A stretch of DNA of 64,000 nucleotides, taken from the NCBI GenBank assembly GCA_009594995.1, contig VOPR01000036.1, positions 1-64,000 on the forward strand. Direction: 5' to 3'. Position 1 is the stretch's first letter. Each line of letters begins with the position of its first letter. Below the pieces are notes generated by a model. That model did not search any database and was not told the DNA's origin. It saw nothing but the letters and a program-made list of their open reading frames with translations. The DNA comes from Nitrospira sp. Its GTDB lineage: Bacteria > Nitrospirota > Nitrospiria > Nitrospirales > Nitrospiraceae. The position numbers and the translations under genes were made by a program. This document shows positions 1 to 8,036 of this stretch, piece after piece.

Positions 1-635
1 ACGAAGGATTTCACGACGCGGATCCCTGCAATGACTTCTTCGACCAGCGTGCTGACGGAGGCGGTTTGGTCCTGGATCTTGGTGGACAGCGCCCGGAGTC
101 GCCGACCGAACAGTTTGGCCACGACGACCAGCATCGGGAGCAGCACCAGAATGAGCAGGCAGAGTTGCCAGTTCATGGCGAACAGGAAGCCCGCACCGCC
201 GATGAAGGTGACGATTTGTTTAGCGGCGTCGATGGGCGTATCGGTTACGACATTTTGGATGACGGTGACATCGTTCATGAGGCGGGACATCAATTCGCCG
301 GTGCGGCGCTTCGAGAAGAAGTTGACCGACAGCGTCTCGAGATGTGCGAAGAGATGGATCCGGAAATCCGCCATCACCCGTTGGGAGACCCAGGCGGTGA
401 GGTAACTGTGCCCCATCGAACATAACCCCTGGATCAAGACCAAGCCCAACAAGAGCAGGATCATTTCTGTCATGCGCGCGGCATCGTGCTGGACGGTGAT
501 GACGTCCCAGAGGGTGCCGCCTAAGCGAAGGAGGGCAAGGTTGATGGCGGCAACCGCCATGACCATGACGGCAGCCGCCATCATGCGAGGGACGTAGGGC
601 TTGAGGAACGGAAAGAATCGTTTGAACGAGAACAT
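1..635 (-). CDS. ABC exporter, MsbA-like, N-terminal transmembrane part (cut by window start)
   Basis: The reverse strand reads from an ATG at 635 down to the window edge and gives about 211 residues without a stop. The protein opens MFSFKRFFPFLKPYVPR, has two hydrophobic helices in the first 85 residues and a further one near residues 150-180, and carries the coupling-helix region (FFSKRRTGELMSRLMNDV) typical of type I ABC exporters of the lipid A/multidrug class. The nucleotide-binding domain would lie beyond the window. It probably exports a lipid or another amphipathic compound across the inner membrane. The family is clear from the transmembrane region; the substrate cannot be told from this fragment. 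Confidence 0.85.
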   Translation of the reverse strand, partial: MFSFKRFFPFLKPYVPRMMAAAVMVMAVAAINLALLRLGGTLWDVITVQHDAARMTEMILLLLGLVLIQGLCSMGHSYLTAWVSQRVMADFRIHLFAHLETLSVNFFSKRRTGELMSRLMNDVTVIQNVVTDTPIDAAKQIVTFIGGAGFLFAMNWQLCLLILVLLPMLVVVAKLFGRRLRALSTKIQDQTASVSTLVEEVIAGIRVVKSF

Positions 636-737
636 GGTGTTACGACAATGGTTTCAGAGGGGGCAGGCCTGTAGCGTATCACCGTTGGTGGCGGCGATAC
701 GCATACGACATGACCTTCGTGATGAGGTGAGATCGCG

Positions 738-956
738 CTAGAGCTGAGCGATTGACTCGATCAGGTTCTTATTGATCGCCACGAAGTCCGACCGATCCTT
801 ATCGTTGATCAACACGTCAGTCAGACTGATAAACAGCCGCTGCTCTTCGTTGATCGCGTCGGACACACGATTACGCATGGGCGGGATCAGGAAATCCCCG
901 ACGTAGATACAGTTCACCGTTCGAACGCGGATGCGAACTTTTTTTCCTTCGGGCAC
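738..956 (-). CDS. Small conserved-looking protein of unknown function, 72 aa
   Basis: Starts at a GTG (956) behind a good Shine-Dalgarno sequence (GGAGGG, reverse strand), so the start is well supported. The product is soluble, begins MPEGKKVRIRVRTVN and is predicted mostly beta/alpha with no signal peptide or membrane segment. The segment VGDFLIPPMRNRVSDAINEE followed by LFISLTDVLIND looks like a compact single domain. It lies between the ABC exporter and the tiny basic ribosomal-type gene, all on the minus strand. I do not recognise a named family, so no function is given. Confidence 0.7.
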   Translation of the reverse strand: MPEGKKVRIRVRTVNCIYVGDFLIPPMRNRVSDAINEEQRLFISLTDVLINDKDRSDFVAINKNLIESIAQL

Positions 957-987
957 GGATCCCTCCGTCCATTATGTCGTGATGGGC

Positions 988-1083
988 TCAGCTCTTGCGA
1001 CGCAAGAATTTCTGACGCCGGCGCAACTTCTTGTACTTGTGCTTGCGCATCTTCTTCCGGCGTTTCTTGAGGACACTCGCCAT
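988..1083 (-). CDS. Very small, highly basic AURKAIP1/COX24-type (bS22-like) ribosomal protein, 31 aa
   Basis: Reverse-strand ATG at 1083 to TGA at 988-990 encodes 31 residues, MASVLKKRRKKMRKHKYKKL followed by RRRQKFLRRKS. More than half of the residues are Lys or Arg. The K-R-R-K-K-M-x-K-H-K-Y-K-K pattern is that of the AURKAIP1/COX24 (DUF1713) family, whose bacterial members include the small-subunit protein bS22. A GGAG ribosome-binding site lies about 8 nt upstream of the ATG. The gene is shorter than most gene-calling cut-offs. A ribosome-bound role is inferred from the family and composition. Confidence 0.8.
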   Translation of the reverse strand: MASVLKKRRKKMRKHKYKKLRRRQKFLRRKS

Positions 1084-1221
1084 ACGTTCAATCTCCAACT
1101 GCTAGGCGCGGGAGTCTAGTGGGTTTCGTTCCAAAAAGCAAGCCAAGATTCTGACGCTTTGTCGGTTGTCGTTTCGCTTGCGGGCATTGGGCCAGTGCGG
1201 TGTCGGGGCCGAGTCTGTTGC

Positions 1222-1251
1222 TTGACCTCTTTCTGTCAAGGTTCCTATACT
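1222..1251 (+). promoter_or_regulatory. Sigma-70-type promoter, leaderless start
   Basis: TTGACC (1222-1227), an 18-nt spacer and TATACT (1246-1251). The ATG at 1257 is only 5 nt past the -10 box and has no Shine-Dalgarno sequence, so the transcript probably begins at or next to the start codon. Confidence 0.6.
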
Positions 1252-1256
1252 GCGCC

Positions 1257-1772
1257 ATGATCCACTCTGACGCAGTCCGGTGTGCTCGTATCACCCGCCT
1301 CTTTTTGTGTCTCCTGCTCGGTATGATCGTAGGTTGTGCAGGGAAAACCCTTCAATACAAAGACGACCACGACAGAATTCTCCGGATCGACCAGGCGGTG
1401 GAATCCCTCCGTAAGTCCTACGTAGAGAAGGACCGCAGTGCGCTGGAGGCGCTGCTGTTGCCGTCCGGGAGTCTGGATCAGGTACAGCGGGATATCCACG
1501 GCGACTTCGACACCTTTCGCGAGATTCAATTGGAGTTTTCGATCGAGCGCATTTTGATTGAAGGCGACAATATCGATGTGTTCGTCCATTGGCAGGGGCA
1601 ATGGAAACGGGATCCAGCCGAAGTGGGTACGCGCCAGCGCGGGCATGGACGGCTGGCCTGGGTCGGGACGAAATCGATTCTGCTTCGAGAAGCCCAGGGC
1701 GATCTGCCGTTCGGCATGGGTACACGTGCAAACCTGGGTGAAAACCCGGCGCGCGGGCAAGCCAATCCCTAA
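1257..1772 (+). CDS. Putative lipoprotein of unknown function, 171 aa
   Basis: The chosen ATG at 1257 gives a typical lipoprotein signal: basic start, hydrophobic core and lipobox (IVGC, Cys at about residue 27) followed by AGKTLQYKDD. An upstream in-frame start at 1200 would bury this signal and would lie upstream of the promoter, so it was rejected. The mature part has a short helix-rich N-terminus (RIDQAVESLRKSYVEKDRSALEAL) resembling SnoaL/NTF2-like folds and then beta strands ending in a W-x-G-x-W segment. The stop is 2 nt before nadB, so the two are probably co-transcribed. Function unknown; membrane anchoring at the periplasmic face is inferred. Confidence 0.75.
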   Translation: MIHSDAVRCARITRLFLCLLLGMIVGCAGKTLQYKDDHDRILRIDQAVESLRKSYVEKDRSALEALLLPSGSLDQVQRDIHGDFDTFREIQLEFSIERILIEGDNIDVFVHWQGQWKRDPAEVGTRQRGHGRLAWVGTKSILLREAQGDLPFGMGTRANLGENPARGQANP

Positions 1773-1774
1773 TC

Positions 1775-3451
1775 ATGTCAGTCCGCAGCGCATCTCCCAA
1801 AATTGAAACAGACTTTCTCGTGGTCGGAAGCGGTGTTGCGGGGTTGCGCGCCGCCATCGAGCTGAGCCGCGCGGGGCGTGTGCTGATGCTGACCAAGGGG
1901 CATCCCTTGGAGAGCAATTCGATGTATGCCCAGGGCGGGGTCGCGGTGGCGCTGAGCGAGGAAGATGATGTCGGCAGCCATCTTACCGATACCATCAAGG
2001 CCGGTCACGGCCTCTGTCGCCGTGAAGCTGTGCGCGTGCTGGTCGAGGAAGGGCCGGAGCGCATTCAGGAACTGATCGCCTGGGGCGCGAAGTTTGACAA
2101 GATCGGCAAACGGTTCGCGTTTACGCGCGAAGCCGCACATAGCCGGAGCCGTATCCTGCGCGCGCGCGGCGATGCGACCGGGAACGAGATGGTGCGCGCG
2201 CTCATGACCTACGCGGCCAGGCAGCCGCGCATTCAGCGACTGGATCGGCGATTCACGGTAGACCTTGCGGTGGTCGATGGACGTTGTTGCGGGGCTATCG
2301 TTCTGAACGAGATGTCGGGCGAACGCACTGTGTTGCCGGCCAGTGCCGTGGTGTTGTCCACCGGCGGCGCGGGCCAGGTCTACGCGCGCACAACGAATCC
2401 AGGCAACGCGACGGGCGACGGCATGGCGATGGCGCTCCGAGCCGGGGCGTTGTTGATGGATATGGAGTTCGTGCAATTTCATCCCACGTCGCTGTATCTG
2501 CCGTCGAGCCCGCCCTTTCTGCTGTCGGAGGCCATTCGCGGCGAAGGTGGACAGCTCCGGAACATTAAGGGCGAGTTGTTCATGCATCGATACCATCCGG
2601 ACGGTGCTCTCGCGCCGCGCGATGTGGTCTCGCGGGCGATCTGGTCGGAAATGGCGGCCACCCGCGCGCGGCATGTGTATCTTGATGTCACGCATCTGGG
2701 CGCGGCTTTTGTGAAGCGACGGTTCCCGACTATCTATGCGACCTGCCTGCGGTACGATATCGACATGACAGAAGAGTGGATTCCGGTCTCGCCCAGCGCC
2801 CATTACATGATGGGCGGAGTGTGGACGGATGTGCATGGCGCGACGACGCTGCCGGGGTTGTATGCGGCGGGTGAAGTGGCCTGTAGCGGTGTGCACGGGG
2901 CTAATCGGTTGGCTAGTAATTCGTTATTGGAAGGGCTGGTCTTCGGCATGCGGGCCGCGCAATCCGCGGTGGCTCATGCGGGGCGCTATCCTGATCCGGT
3001 GCCTATGCCCGCGATCGAAGAACTCGAGCAGGGCCGGCCGACCGACTTCGACGATCCGGAGAAACTCCGAAGCTCGCTTCGGCGGTTGATGTGGGGCAAG
3101 GTCGGGCTCGTGCGCTCGGGGGATTCGCTGATCAGCGCCTCGGCACAACTGGTCCGCTGGATGCGTCTGTTGACGAAGCCCTTCTCCTCACGGGCTGCGC
3201 TTGAAGTGAAGAACATGGTGCAGGTGGCGCGCTGCATCACCGATGCGGCGTTATGGCGGGAAAATAGCGTCGGGGCCCACTACCGGGCGGACTTTCCCGA
3301 GGCCAAACGGCCTGGGTGGAAACAACATAGTCAGTTGTTGTTGGAAACTGCTCAGGCTACCGGGACGCCACCAAAGGAGCGAGAGCTCGTCCTTGCGCCC
3401 GAGGCGCCGGTGCGCGGTAGGTCCGGGAAGAAGAAAGCCGGTCGTTCGTAA
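1775..3451 (+). CDS. nadB: L-aspartate oxidase (NadB)
   Basis: FAD enzyme that oxidises L-aspartate to iminoaspartate, the first step of de novo NAD synthesis; the product goes to quinolinate synthase NadA. The FAD dinucleotide motif GSGVAG is at residues 18-23, followed by the S-N-S-x-Y-A-Q-G-G-V-A block (about 48-58), a substrate-binding region with HPT (VQFHPTSLY), and the late FAD-binding block GLYAAGEVACSGVHGANRLASNS. At 558 residues it is near the usual family length, with a short Lys/Arg-rich tail. That tail overlaps the end of the convergent lytic transglycosylase by 95 nt. nadA and nadC are not in this window. Confidence 0.95.
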   Translation: MSVRSASPKIETDFLVVGSGVAGLRAAIELSRAGRVLMLTKGHPLESNSMYAQGGVAVALSEEDDVGSHLTDTIKAGHGLCRREAVRVLVEEGPERIQELIAWGAKFDKIGKRFAFTREAAHSRSRILRARGDATGNEMVRALMTYAARQPRIQRLDRRFTVDLAVVDGRCCGAIVLNEMSGERTVLPASAVVLSTGGAGQVYARTTNPGNATGDGMAMALRAGALLMDMEFVQFHPTSLYLPSSPPFLLSEAIRGEGGQLRNIKGELFMHRYHPDGALAPRDVVSRAIWSEMAATRARHVYLDVTHLGAAFVKRRFPTIYATCLRYDIDMTEEWIPVSPSAHYMMGGVWTDVHGATTLPGLYAAGEVACSGVHGANRLASNSLLEGLVFGMRAAQSAVAHAGRYPDPVPMPAIEELEQGRPTDFDDPEKLRSSLRRLMWGKVGLVRSGDSLISASAQLVRWMRLLTKPFSSRAALEVKNMVQVARCITDAALWRENSVGAHYRADFPEAKRPGWKQHSQLLLETAQATGTPPKERELVLAPEAPVRGRSGKKKAGRS

Positions 3452-4022
3452 GAAACGTGCGGTAGTACCCAAGGACTTTCAGCACGTACTGCCTGGTTTC
3501 CGGGATCGGCGGAAGTCCCTGGTACCGTTCCACCGCATGTTCCCCCGCATTGTAGGCCGCCAAGGCCAAGGGCAAATTGCCGTTGAAGCGGTCGAGCAGT
3601 TGCCGCAAGTATTTTGTCCCGCCGCCGATATTCTCATCCGGATTATACGAATCCCGCACATCCAAGCGAGCGGCCGTCTGCGGCATCAGCTGCATCAGCC
3701 CGATGGCGCCCGCGCGTGAAACCGCCAGCGGGTCGAAGTCCGACTCGGTTTTGATCACCGCACGAATCAAGGCCGGGTGTAGGCGGTGGGCGCGCGAGTG
3801 CCGGGCGATCACCGTCTCCAAGTCACCCGCGGGGATGACGCTGCGAGACCGGGGCAGTTCTGAAATCACGCGCCTATATCGTGGATCGTTAGGGACGTTT
3901 GTCAGTGAGATGGTTCCGTTGGCATCGATGTATTGATACACCTCTGCTTGAGCGGGAAGCGTCGCCAGCAGCAGGGCTGCGGAGGCGAGGAGTCGTGCTG
4001 TGGTACGGCTGAAATAAGCCAT
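3357..4022 (-). CDS. Lytic transglycosylase, SLT domain, periplasmic
   Basis: 221 residues with a signal peptide (about 1-26, cut after AQA), a DUF4124-like segment (EVYQYIDANGTISLTNVP) and an SLT lysozyme-like domain from about residue 80 to 190. The catalytic glutamate is E93 in the IKTES motif, followed by the GLMQLMPQTA and LALAAYNAGE blocks of family 1 transglycosylases. It cuts the peptidoglycan glycan strand to form 1,6-anhydro ends. The C-terminal 31 codons overlap the 3' end of nadB on the other strand, so the Arg/Pro-rich tail may be a read-through extension. It has its own promoter. Confidence 0.9.
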   Translation of the reverse strand: MAYFSRTTARLLASAALLLATLPAQAEVYQYIDANGTISLTNVPNDPRYRRVISELPRSRSVIPAGDLETVIARHSRAHRLHPALIRAVIKTESDFDPLAVSRAGAIGLMQLMPQTAARLDVRDSYNPDENIGGGTKYLRQLLDRFNGNLPLALAAYNAGEHAVERYQGLPPIPETRQYVLKVLGYYRTFLTNDRLSSSRTYRAPAPRAQGRALAPLVASR

Positions 4023-4052
4023 TGGGTTTGGGCACCGGTAGTCGATGCTTCA

Positions 4053-4103
4053 ACCGTAGCAGCTGACCCCCTACCTGTCAAAACCAGTCGCCCGCTGTTT
4101 TGA
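4053..4103 (-). promoter_or_regulatory. Promoter of the small transglycosylase with an inverted repeat over the -35
   Basis: Reverse strand: TTGACA (4081-4076), 17 nt, TACGGT (4058-4053). A perfect 7-bp inverted repeat, TCAAAAC (4078-4084) and GTTTTGA (4097-4103), overlaps the -35 and extends upstream; half-site centres are 19 nt apart, close to two helical turns. It could be a repressor or activator site. Confidence 0.5.
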
Positions 4104-4155
4104 TAGGGTTCGGTGGCGTAAATGCTTGATAACAAATGTGTTGTGCGGATTGTTG

Positions 4156-5037
4156 TTATGGGGATGGTTCGACGAATCGCGTTCGACTGGCGGCGAATCT
4201 CGTCTGAATCCGTCGGGTGAGGGGGCCGGGGTGACCGTCCCCGATCAGAAATGAATCGACCCGTGAGACCGGCATAACCTCCATGCTGGTGTTCGTCAAA
4301 AAACATTCGTCAGCCTGGCGCAGATCGGTTACGTGGTAGTGCCCTTCCCGGACGGGCAAGCCCTCTTCCTGTGCGAGGGTCATGACGATGGTCCGCGTGA
4401 TGCCGTCTAAAATGCCGCAGTCCAAAGCCGGGGTATGGACTGTCCCCCCTGAGATGAAAAACAGATTGCTGATGGTGCATTCGGTCAGTTCGTCTCTCCA
4501 GTTCAGGAAGAGGCTGTCGAAGGTCCCGGCTGCGATGGATTCGCGTTTGGCCAAAATGTTGTTCAGAAAATTGGTGGATTTGATGTGCGGGGACAGGGCT
4601 TCGGGCAGATTCCGTCTGGTTGTGGCCACGGTGAGGGACACGCCGTCGCGTGAAAGCGCCGGCGGAGAGGGATGGAGCGCCTTCGTCATGATGACGACAG
4701 TAGGGCGCGGACATAGTGCGGGATCCAAGCCGATCTCTCCTTCACCGCGTGACACGGTAATGCGTAAATAGGCATCGACGCGTTCGTTGCCGACGTCATT
4801 GCGGCGCATCGCCTCATGGAGCAACTCAGGCCATTGTGAGTCCGGGATGGGAATCGTGAGGCCGATGGCCTCGCCTGAGCGCCGGAGACGAGCCAGGTGT
4901 TGGTCGCGCATGAAGATGCGGGCTCCATAGGAACGGAGGGTTTCGTAGACTCCGTCGCCATACAGAAACCCGTGATCGAACACCGACACGACAGCTTCTT
5001 CTTTGGGCACGAATCGATCATTCAGAAATACCCACAT
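4156..5037 (-). CDS. pabC: Class IV aminotransferase, probably aminodeoxychorismate lyase (PabC)
   Basis: 293-residue fold-type IV PLP enzyme. The lysine that binds PLP is K153 (SPHIKSTNFLNN), with the E-C-T-I-S-N motif near residue 190 and the PLP-phosphate loop GITRTIV. The ATG at 5037 overlaps the pabB stop in TGATG, so translation is coupled. Because its partner is a PabB-type synthase, the likely role is release of pyruvate from 4-amino-4-deoxychorismate to give 4-aminobenzoate for folate. The family also contains branched-chain and D-amino-acid aminotransferases, so the substrate is assigned by context. Upstream in-frame codons run through pabB and were rejected. Confidence 0.8.
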   Translation of the reverse strand: MWVFLNDRFVPKEEAVVSVFDHGFLYGDGVYETLRSYGARIFMRDQHLARLRRSGEAIGLTIPIPDSQWPELLHEAMRRNDVGNERVDAYLRITVSRGEGEIGLDPALCPRPTVVIMTKALHPSPPALSRDGVSLTVATTRRNLPEALSPHIKSTNFLNNILAKRESIAAGTFDSLFLNWRDELTECTISNLFFISGGTVHTPALDCGILDGITRTIVMTLAQEEGLPVREGHYHVTDLRQADECFLTNTSMEVMPVSRVDSFLIGDGHPGPLTRRIQTRFAASRTRFVEPSP

Positions 5038-6521
5038 CAGCAGCCAGCCTCCAGAATTTTGAAAAACGCGCCCGCCTTGGCCAGCGTTTCGTCGTATTCG
5101 CGGTCGGGATCGGAATCGGCCACAATACCCGCGCCGACTTGCAAGTACCCTTTGTTTTTCGTCAGGACCAGGGTGCGGATGAGGATGTTCAGGTCCAGGT
5201 CCCCGCTCCAACTGAAATAACCCAGTGCTCCAGTGTAAAGGCCCCGACGCACCGGTTCCAGTTCTTCGATAATCTCCATGCAGCGGAGTTTGGGGACGCC
5301 GGTGATGGTTCCGCCGGGGAACACAGCTTTGACAAGATCGAACGGCGAAATGCCCGCTCGCAGCGTGCCGACCACGTCTGACACCAGGTGGCTGACGTGC
5401 GAATACTGTTCGATGGTCATGAATTCATCGACCCGCACCGAGCCATAGCGGCAGACCTTACCGAGATCGTTTCGTTCGAGATCCACCAGCATGACATGTT
5501 CGGCACGTTCCTTGGGATTGGCCAGTAACTCGTCCCGTAACTTCTGGTCTTGCTGTTGTCCGCTGCCACGGGGCCTGGTGCCGGCGATCGGTCTGGTGCT
5601 GGCCTGCGAGCCGGACAGTCGCACGAGCCGTTCGGGGGAGCTACTGACGAGGCTCAGTCCGGGGAATCGCACGAGTCCCGCAAAAGGGGACGGGTTCACG
5701 CGGCGGAGGCGGTTGTAAAGTTCCGAGGCGTAACGATCGAATTCCGATGCTGATGTGGCAGTCCCGAGGTCCAGGGTAAAGCGATGCGACAGGTTGGCCT
5801 GATAGATGTCGCCGGCCGCGATGTATTCTTGGCATCGCCGGACGCGAGCGGTATAGGCGTCGCGTGGTTGACTGGGGACAAACGTTGTCTGGGTGGGCCA
5901 GGATAGCGAGGTGCTTGAAGTTCTTGGGCTGGTCAGGCGGGCTTCCAACTCGGCCAGCCGGTCACAGCCTTCGCGATAGAGTTTCTCACGGGGTTCAGCC
6001 TGGAATCGCGAGAGGGGCGGGCAATACATCAGGTACAGCCGGTCTGCGTGGTGATCGAGCGCGGCCACGAGGTCAAAAAAGGCCATTTGCAGGTCGGGTA
6101 GCCCCATGTCGTCAGGGGCCAGGGTGGGGAGTGATTCAAATGAGCGGACGAGATCGTAACTGAGGTATCCGACGGCACCGCCGTAAAACGGCGGCAGATC
6201 GTCCGGGTGCAGAATCCTTGAATCGGCAAGCGCCAGGCGAAGGGCATCAAATGCGGAGCCTTGTGAAACTGTGACCTGTCCTTCGGTCTCAATCCGGTAT
6301 TCCTGCGCCTGACCGGTCAAGAGCAGGTACGGATCGCTGCCGAAAAATGAATACCGCGCGGTGGCACTGGTGCCGTTCCCGCTTTCCAGGAGAAAGGATG
6401 GACGGTCACCCTGGGATAGGCGTTGATAGAGCTCGAAGGCGTCAACCTGCGGTTGCGGGCGGACCACCACCAACGGTTGAGGCGGGCCGCTGAGAAACGC
6501 CTGATGCGAAGAAACAGTCAT
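5037..6521 (-). CDS. pabB: Aminodeoxychorismate synthase component I (PabB-type)
   Basis: 494-residue chorismate-using enzyme. It has the N-terminal Anth_synt_I_N region (about 15-170) and the chorismate-binding domain (about 220-490) with QANLSHRF at 241-248, PIAGTRPRG at 311-319 and FPGGTITGVPK near 400. The QxNL and PGGxITGxPK motifs point to PabB; the Ala in PIAGT (residue 313) is what anthranilate synthases have where E. coli PabB has Lys. Chosen start is the ATG at 6521; longer in-frame versions have non-homologous Pro/Arg-rich leaders and lie upstream of the promoter. Coupled to pabC. The glutaminase subunit (PabA/TrpG) is not in the window. Confidence 0.85.
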   Translation of the reverse strand: MTVSSHQAFLSGPPQPLVVVRPQPQVDAFELYQRLSQGDRPSFLLESGNGTSATARYSFFGSDPYLLLTGQAQEYRIETEGQVTVSQGSAFDALRLALADSRILHPDDLPPFYGGAVGYLSYDLVRSFESLPTLAPDDMGLPDLQMAFFDLVAALDHHADRLYLMYCPPLSRFQAEPREKLYREGCDRLAELEARLTSPRTSSTSLSWPTQTTFVPSQPRDAYTARVRRCQEYIAAGDIYQANLSHRFTLDLGTATSASEFDRYASELYNRLRRVNPSPFAGLVRFPGLSLVSSSPERLVRLSGSQASTRPIAGTRPRGSGQQQDQKLRDELLANPKERAEHVMLVDLERNDLGKVCRYGSVRVDEFMTIEQYSHVSHLVSDVVGTLRAGISPFDLVKAVFPGGTITGVPKLRCMEIIEELEPVRRGLYTGALGYFSWSGDLDLNILIRTLVLTKNKGYLQVGAGIVADSDPDREYDETLAKAGAFFKILEAGC

Positions 6522-6561
6522 GGACCTGTCTGTCACGGGGGGTGTTGTGCCCGAGAAAAAG

Positions 6562-6589
6562 ACTATACCGCATCGTGAGGCCGGGTCAT
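6562..6589 (-). promoter_or_regulatory. pabB-pabC promoter
   Basis: Reverse strand: ATGACC (6589-6584), 16-nt spacer, TATAGT (6567-6562). Transcription would begin about 35 nt before the pabB ATG. It diverges from the atpZ promoter. Confidence 0.5.
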
Positions 6590-6603
6590 AGCAGGCCAAC
6601 TTC

Positions 6604-6633
6604 TTGACAAGCCCCCAGCGAATTTGCTTGAAT
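6604..6633 (+). promoter_or_regulatory. Promoter of the F0 ATP synthase cluster
   Basis: TTGACA (6604-6609) followed at 18 nt by TTGAAT (6628-6633). The -35 is perfect and the -10 matches four of six. If used, it sits over the upstream ATG at 6632 and so favours the start at 6698 for atpZ. Confidence 0.45.
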
Positions 6634-6697
6634 GGCGCGCCCGCCGATGGGTGCACTCCATCCGACTGCGCTGGAGAGTGCGGCACGTGAGCATGTG

Positions 6698-6916
6698 ATG
6701 CCCCCCTCTCAGGATCCGTTATATGCGGGGCTCGGGCAGGCTGTCCGGATCGGGACGGAACTGCTCGCTGCGTTGATTGTCGGGGGAGGGTTGGGCTGGG
6801 TGATCGACACCTACCTGTTGGACTCCAATCCATGGGGACTGGTAGCCGGGTTAGGGTTGGGCGCTGCAGCCGGTATTCGGAATGCCTATCGATCGGCGCA
6901 ACGATGGCAAAGTTAA
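6698..6916 (+). CDS. atpZ: AtpZ/AtpI-family F0F1 assembly protein
   Basis: 72 residues from the ATG at 6698, with two transmembrane helices joined by a short loop containing Asp (GGGLGWVIDTYLLDSNPWG) and a C-terminal R-N-A-Y tail. This is the AtpZ/AtpI pattern (two-helix protein encoded just before atpB, thought to help c-ring assembly and possibly Mg2+ uptake). An ATG at 6632 in the same frame would add 22 residues with no family resemblance. It is the first gene of the F0 cluster, 30 nt before atpB. Confidence 0.8.
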   Translation: MPPSQDPLYAGLGQAVRIGTELLAALIVGGGLGWVIDTYLLDSNPWGLVAGLGLGAAAGIRNAYRSAQRWQS

Positions 6917-6946
6917 CCAGAATCGTCTGACTGAAAAAGGATCATC

Positions 6947-7696
6947 GTGGAAGAAAGTCCGTTACATGCATTTGAACTGCACGATCTGATTCCGCTCGTG
7001 CCGGCCGGCGTTGATATTTCCATCAACAAAGCCGTGATCCTGATGTGGGTGGTGGTGGGCCTGGTGGCCTTCCTGATGATCTCTGCCGCCGCGGCGCGTA
7101 AGTTGGTGCCCGGGAAGTTGCAAAACCTGGCCGAGTTGATCGTTGAGTTTATTCGCGGGATCATTTTGGACACCATGGGCGAGCCGGGAATGAAATATTT
7201 CCCGCTGATCGCTACGCTGTTCCTCTTCATTCTCTTCGCCAATCTGCTCGGCTTGATTCCTGGTTCCTATACCGTCACCAGCCAGATCATTGTCACCGCG
7301 GTGTTTGCCGTGGGGATTTACGGGTTGAGCCTGGTGTTGGGATTTTCGCTCCACGGGATGAAGTTCCTCGGCATTCTCGTGCCGCCCGGCACGCCGGGCT
7401 GGCTGTTGCCGCTGATGATTCCCATTGAATTGATCAGCCAGTTGGCGCGCCCCATTTCGCTGGCGGTGCGGTTGTTCGCGAACATGACCGCCGGCCACGT
7501 CATTTTGGGTGTGTTGTTCGGATTGGCCATCAGTGGCGGCTTGCTGATTGGCTGGTTGCCGTTTGCCTTCACCATCGCGATGAATGGTCTCGAAGTCGGC
7601 ATTGCGTTTATTCAAGCGTATATTTTTACCGTGCTGAGCTGTGTCTATTTAGGGGATGCCGTGACCTTGCACGGTCATAGCGAGCACGCACACTAG
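6947..7696 (+). CDS. atpB: ATP synthase F0 subunit a
   Basis: 249 residues, five or six membrane helices. The proton half-channel arginine lies in the LAVRLFANMTAGHVI motif (around residue 180), which is diagnostic for subunit a. The N-terminus is short and ends ...LIPLVPAGVDISINKAV. Starts at GTG 6947 behind AAGG. Together with the c-ring this forms the proton path of ATP synthase. It is followed by atpE and atpF in the usual order. Confidence 0.96.
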   Translation: MEESPLHAFELHDLIPLVPAGVDISINKAVILMWVVVGLVAFLMISAAAARKLVPGKLQNLAELIVEFIRGIILDTMGEPGMKYFPLIATLFLFILFANLLGLIPGSYTVTSQIIVTAVFAVGIYGLSLVLGFSLHGMKFLGILVPPGTPGWLLPLMIPIELISQLARPISLAVRLFANMTAGHVILGVLFGLAISGGLLIGWLPFAFTIAMNGLEVGIAFIQAYIFTVLSCVYLGDAVTLHGHSEHAH

Positions 7697-7731
7697 GTCG
7701 AGTTGTCTATAAAGGGAGGAGAGGACACACA

Positions 7732-7962
7732 ATGGATGCAGCAGCAGCAGCGTTGGTAGGCATGGGGTTGGCGGCGGCAGGATTTGCCGGAGCCGGCGTG
7801 GGCATCGGGTACATCTTCGGGAAAATGATTGAAGCCGTGGCCCGGCAGCCGGAAGCGGAAGGCCGCGTCGGCAAGTACATGTGGATCGGATTCGCCTTGG
7901 TCGAAGCCATCGCCTTGTACGGGCTGGTCATTGCGTTCATCATCATGGGCTTGCGCAAGTAG
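7732..7962 (+). CDS. atpE: ATP synthase F0 subunit c
   Basis: 76-residue hairpin with a Gly/Ala-rich first helix (AAAGFAGAGVGIGYIFGK), the polar loop R38-Q39-P40 that contacts F1, and the ion-binding carboxylate E58 in FALVEAIALYG. The residues following the glutamate (A-I, not S-T) point to proton rather than sodium specificity. A very strong ribosome-binding site (GGGAGGAGAGGA, 7714-7725) precedes the ATG, as expected for the subunit made in greatest number. Confidence 0.96.
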   Translation: MDAAAAALVGMGLAAAGFAGAGVGIGYIFGKMIEAVARQPEAEGRVGKYMWIGFALVEAIALYGLVIAFIIMGLRK

Positions 7963-8036
7963 GCGCATCGACGGTCGAGCCCTGGTGCTGGGGCCTAGGC
8001 CCGGCTCAGAACCCTCAACTCATTGGGTAACAGACT

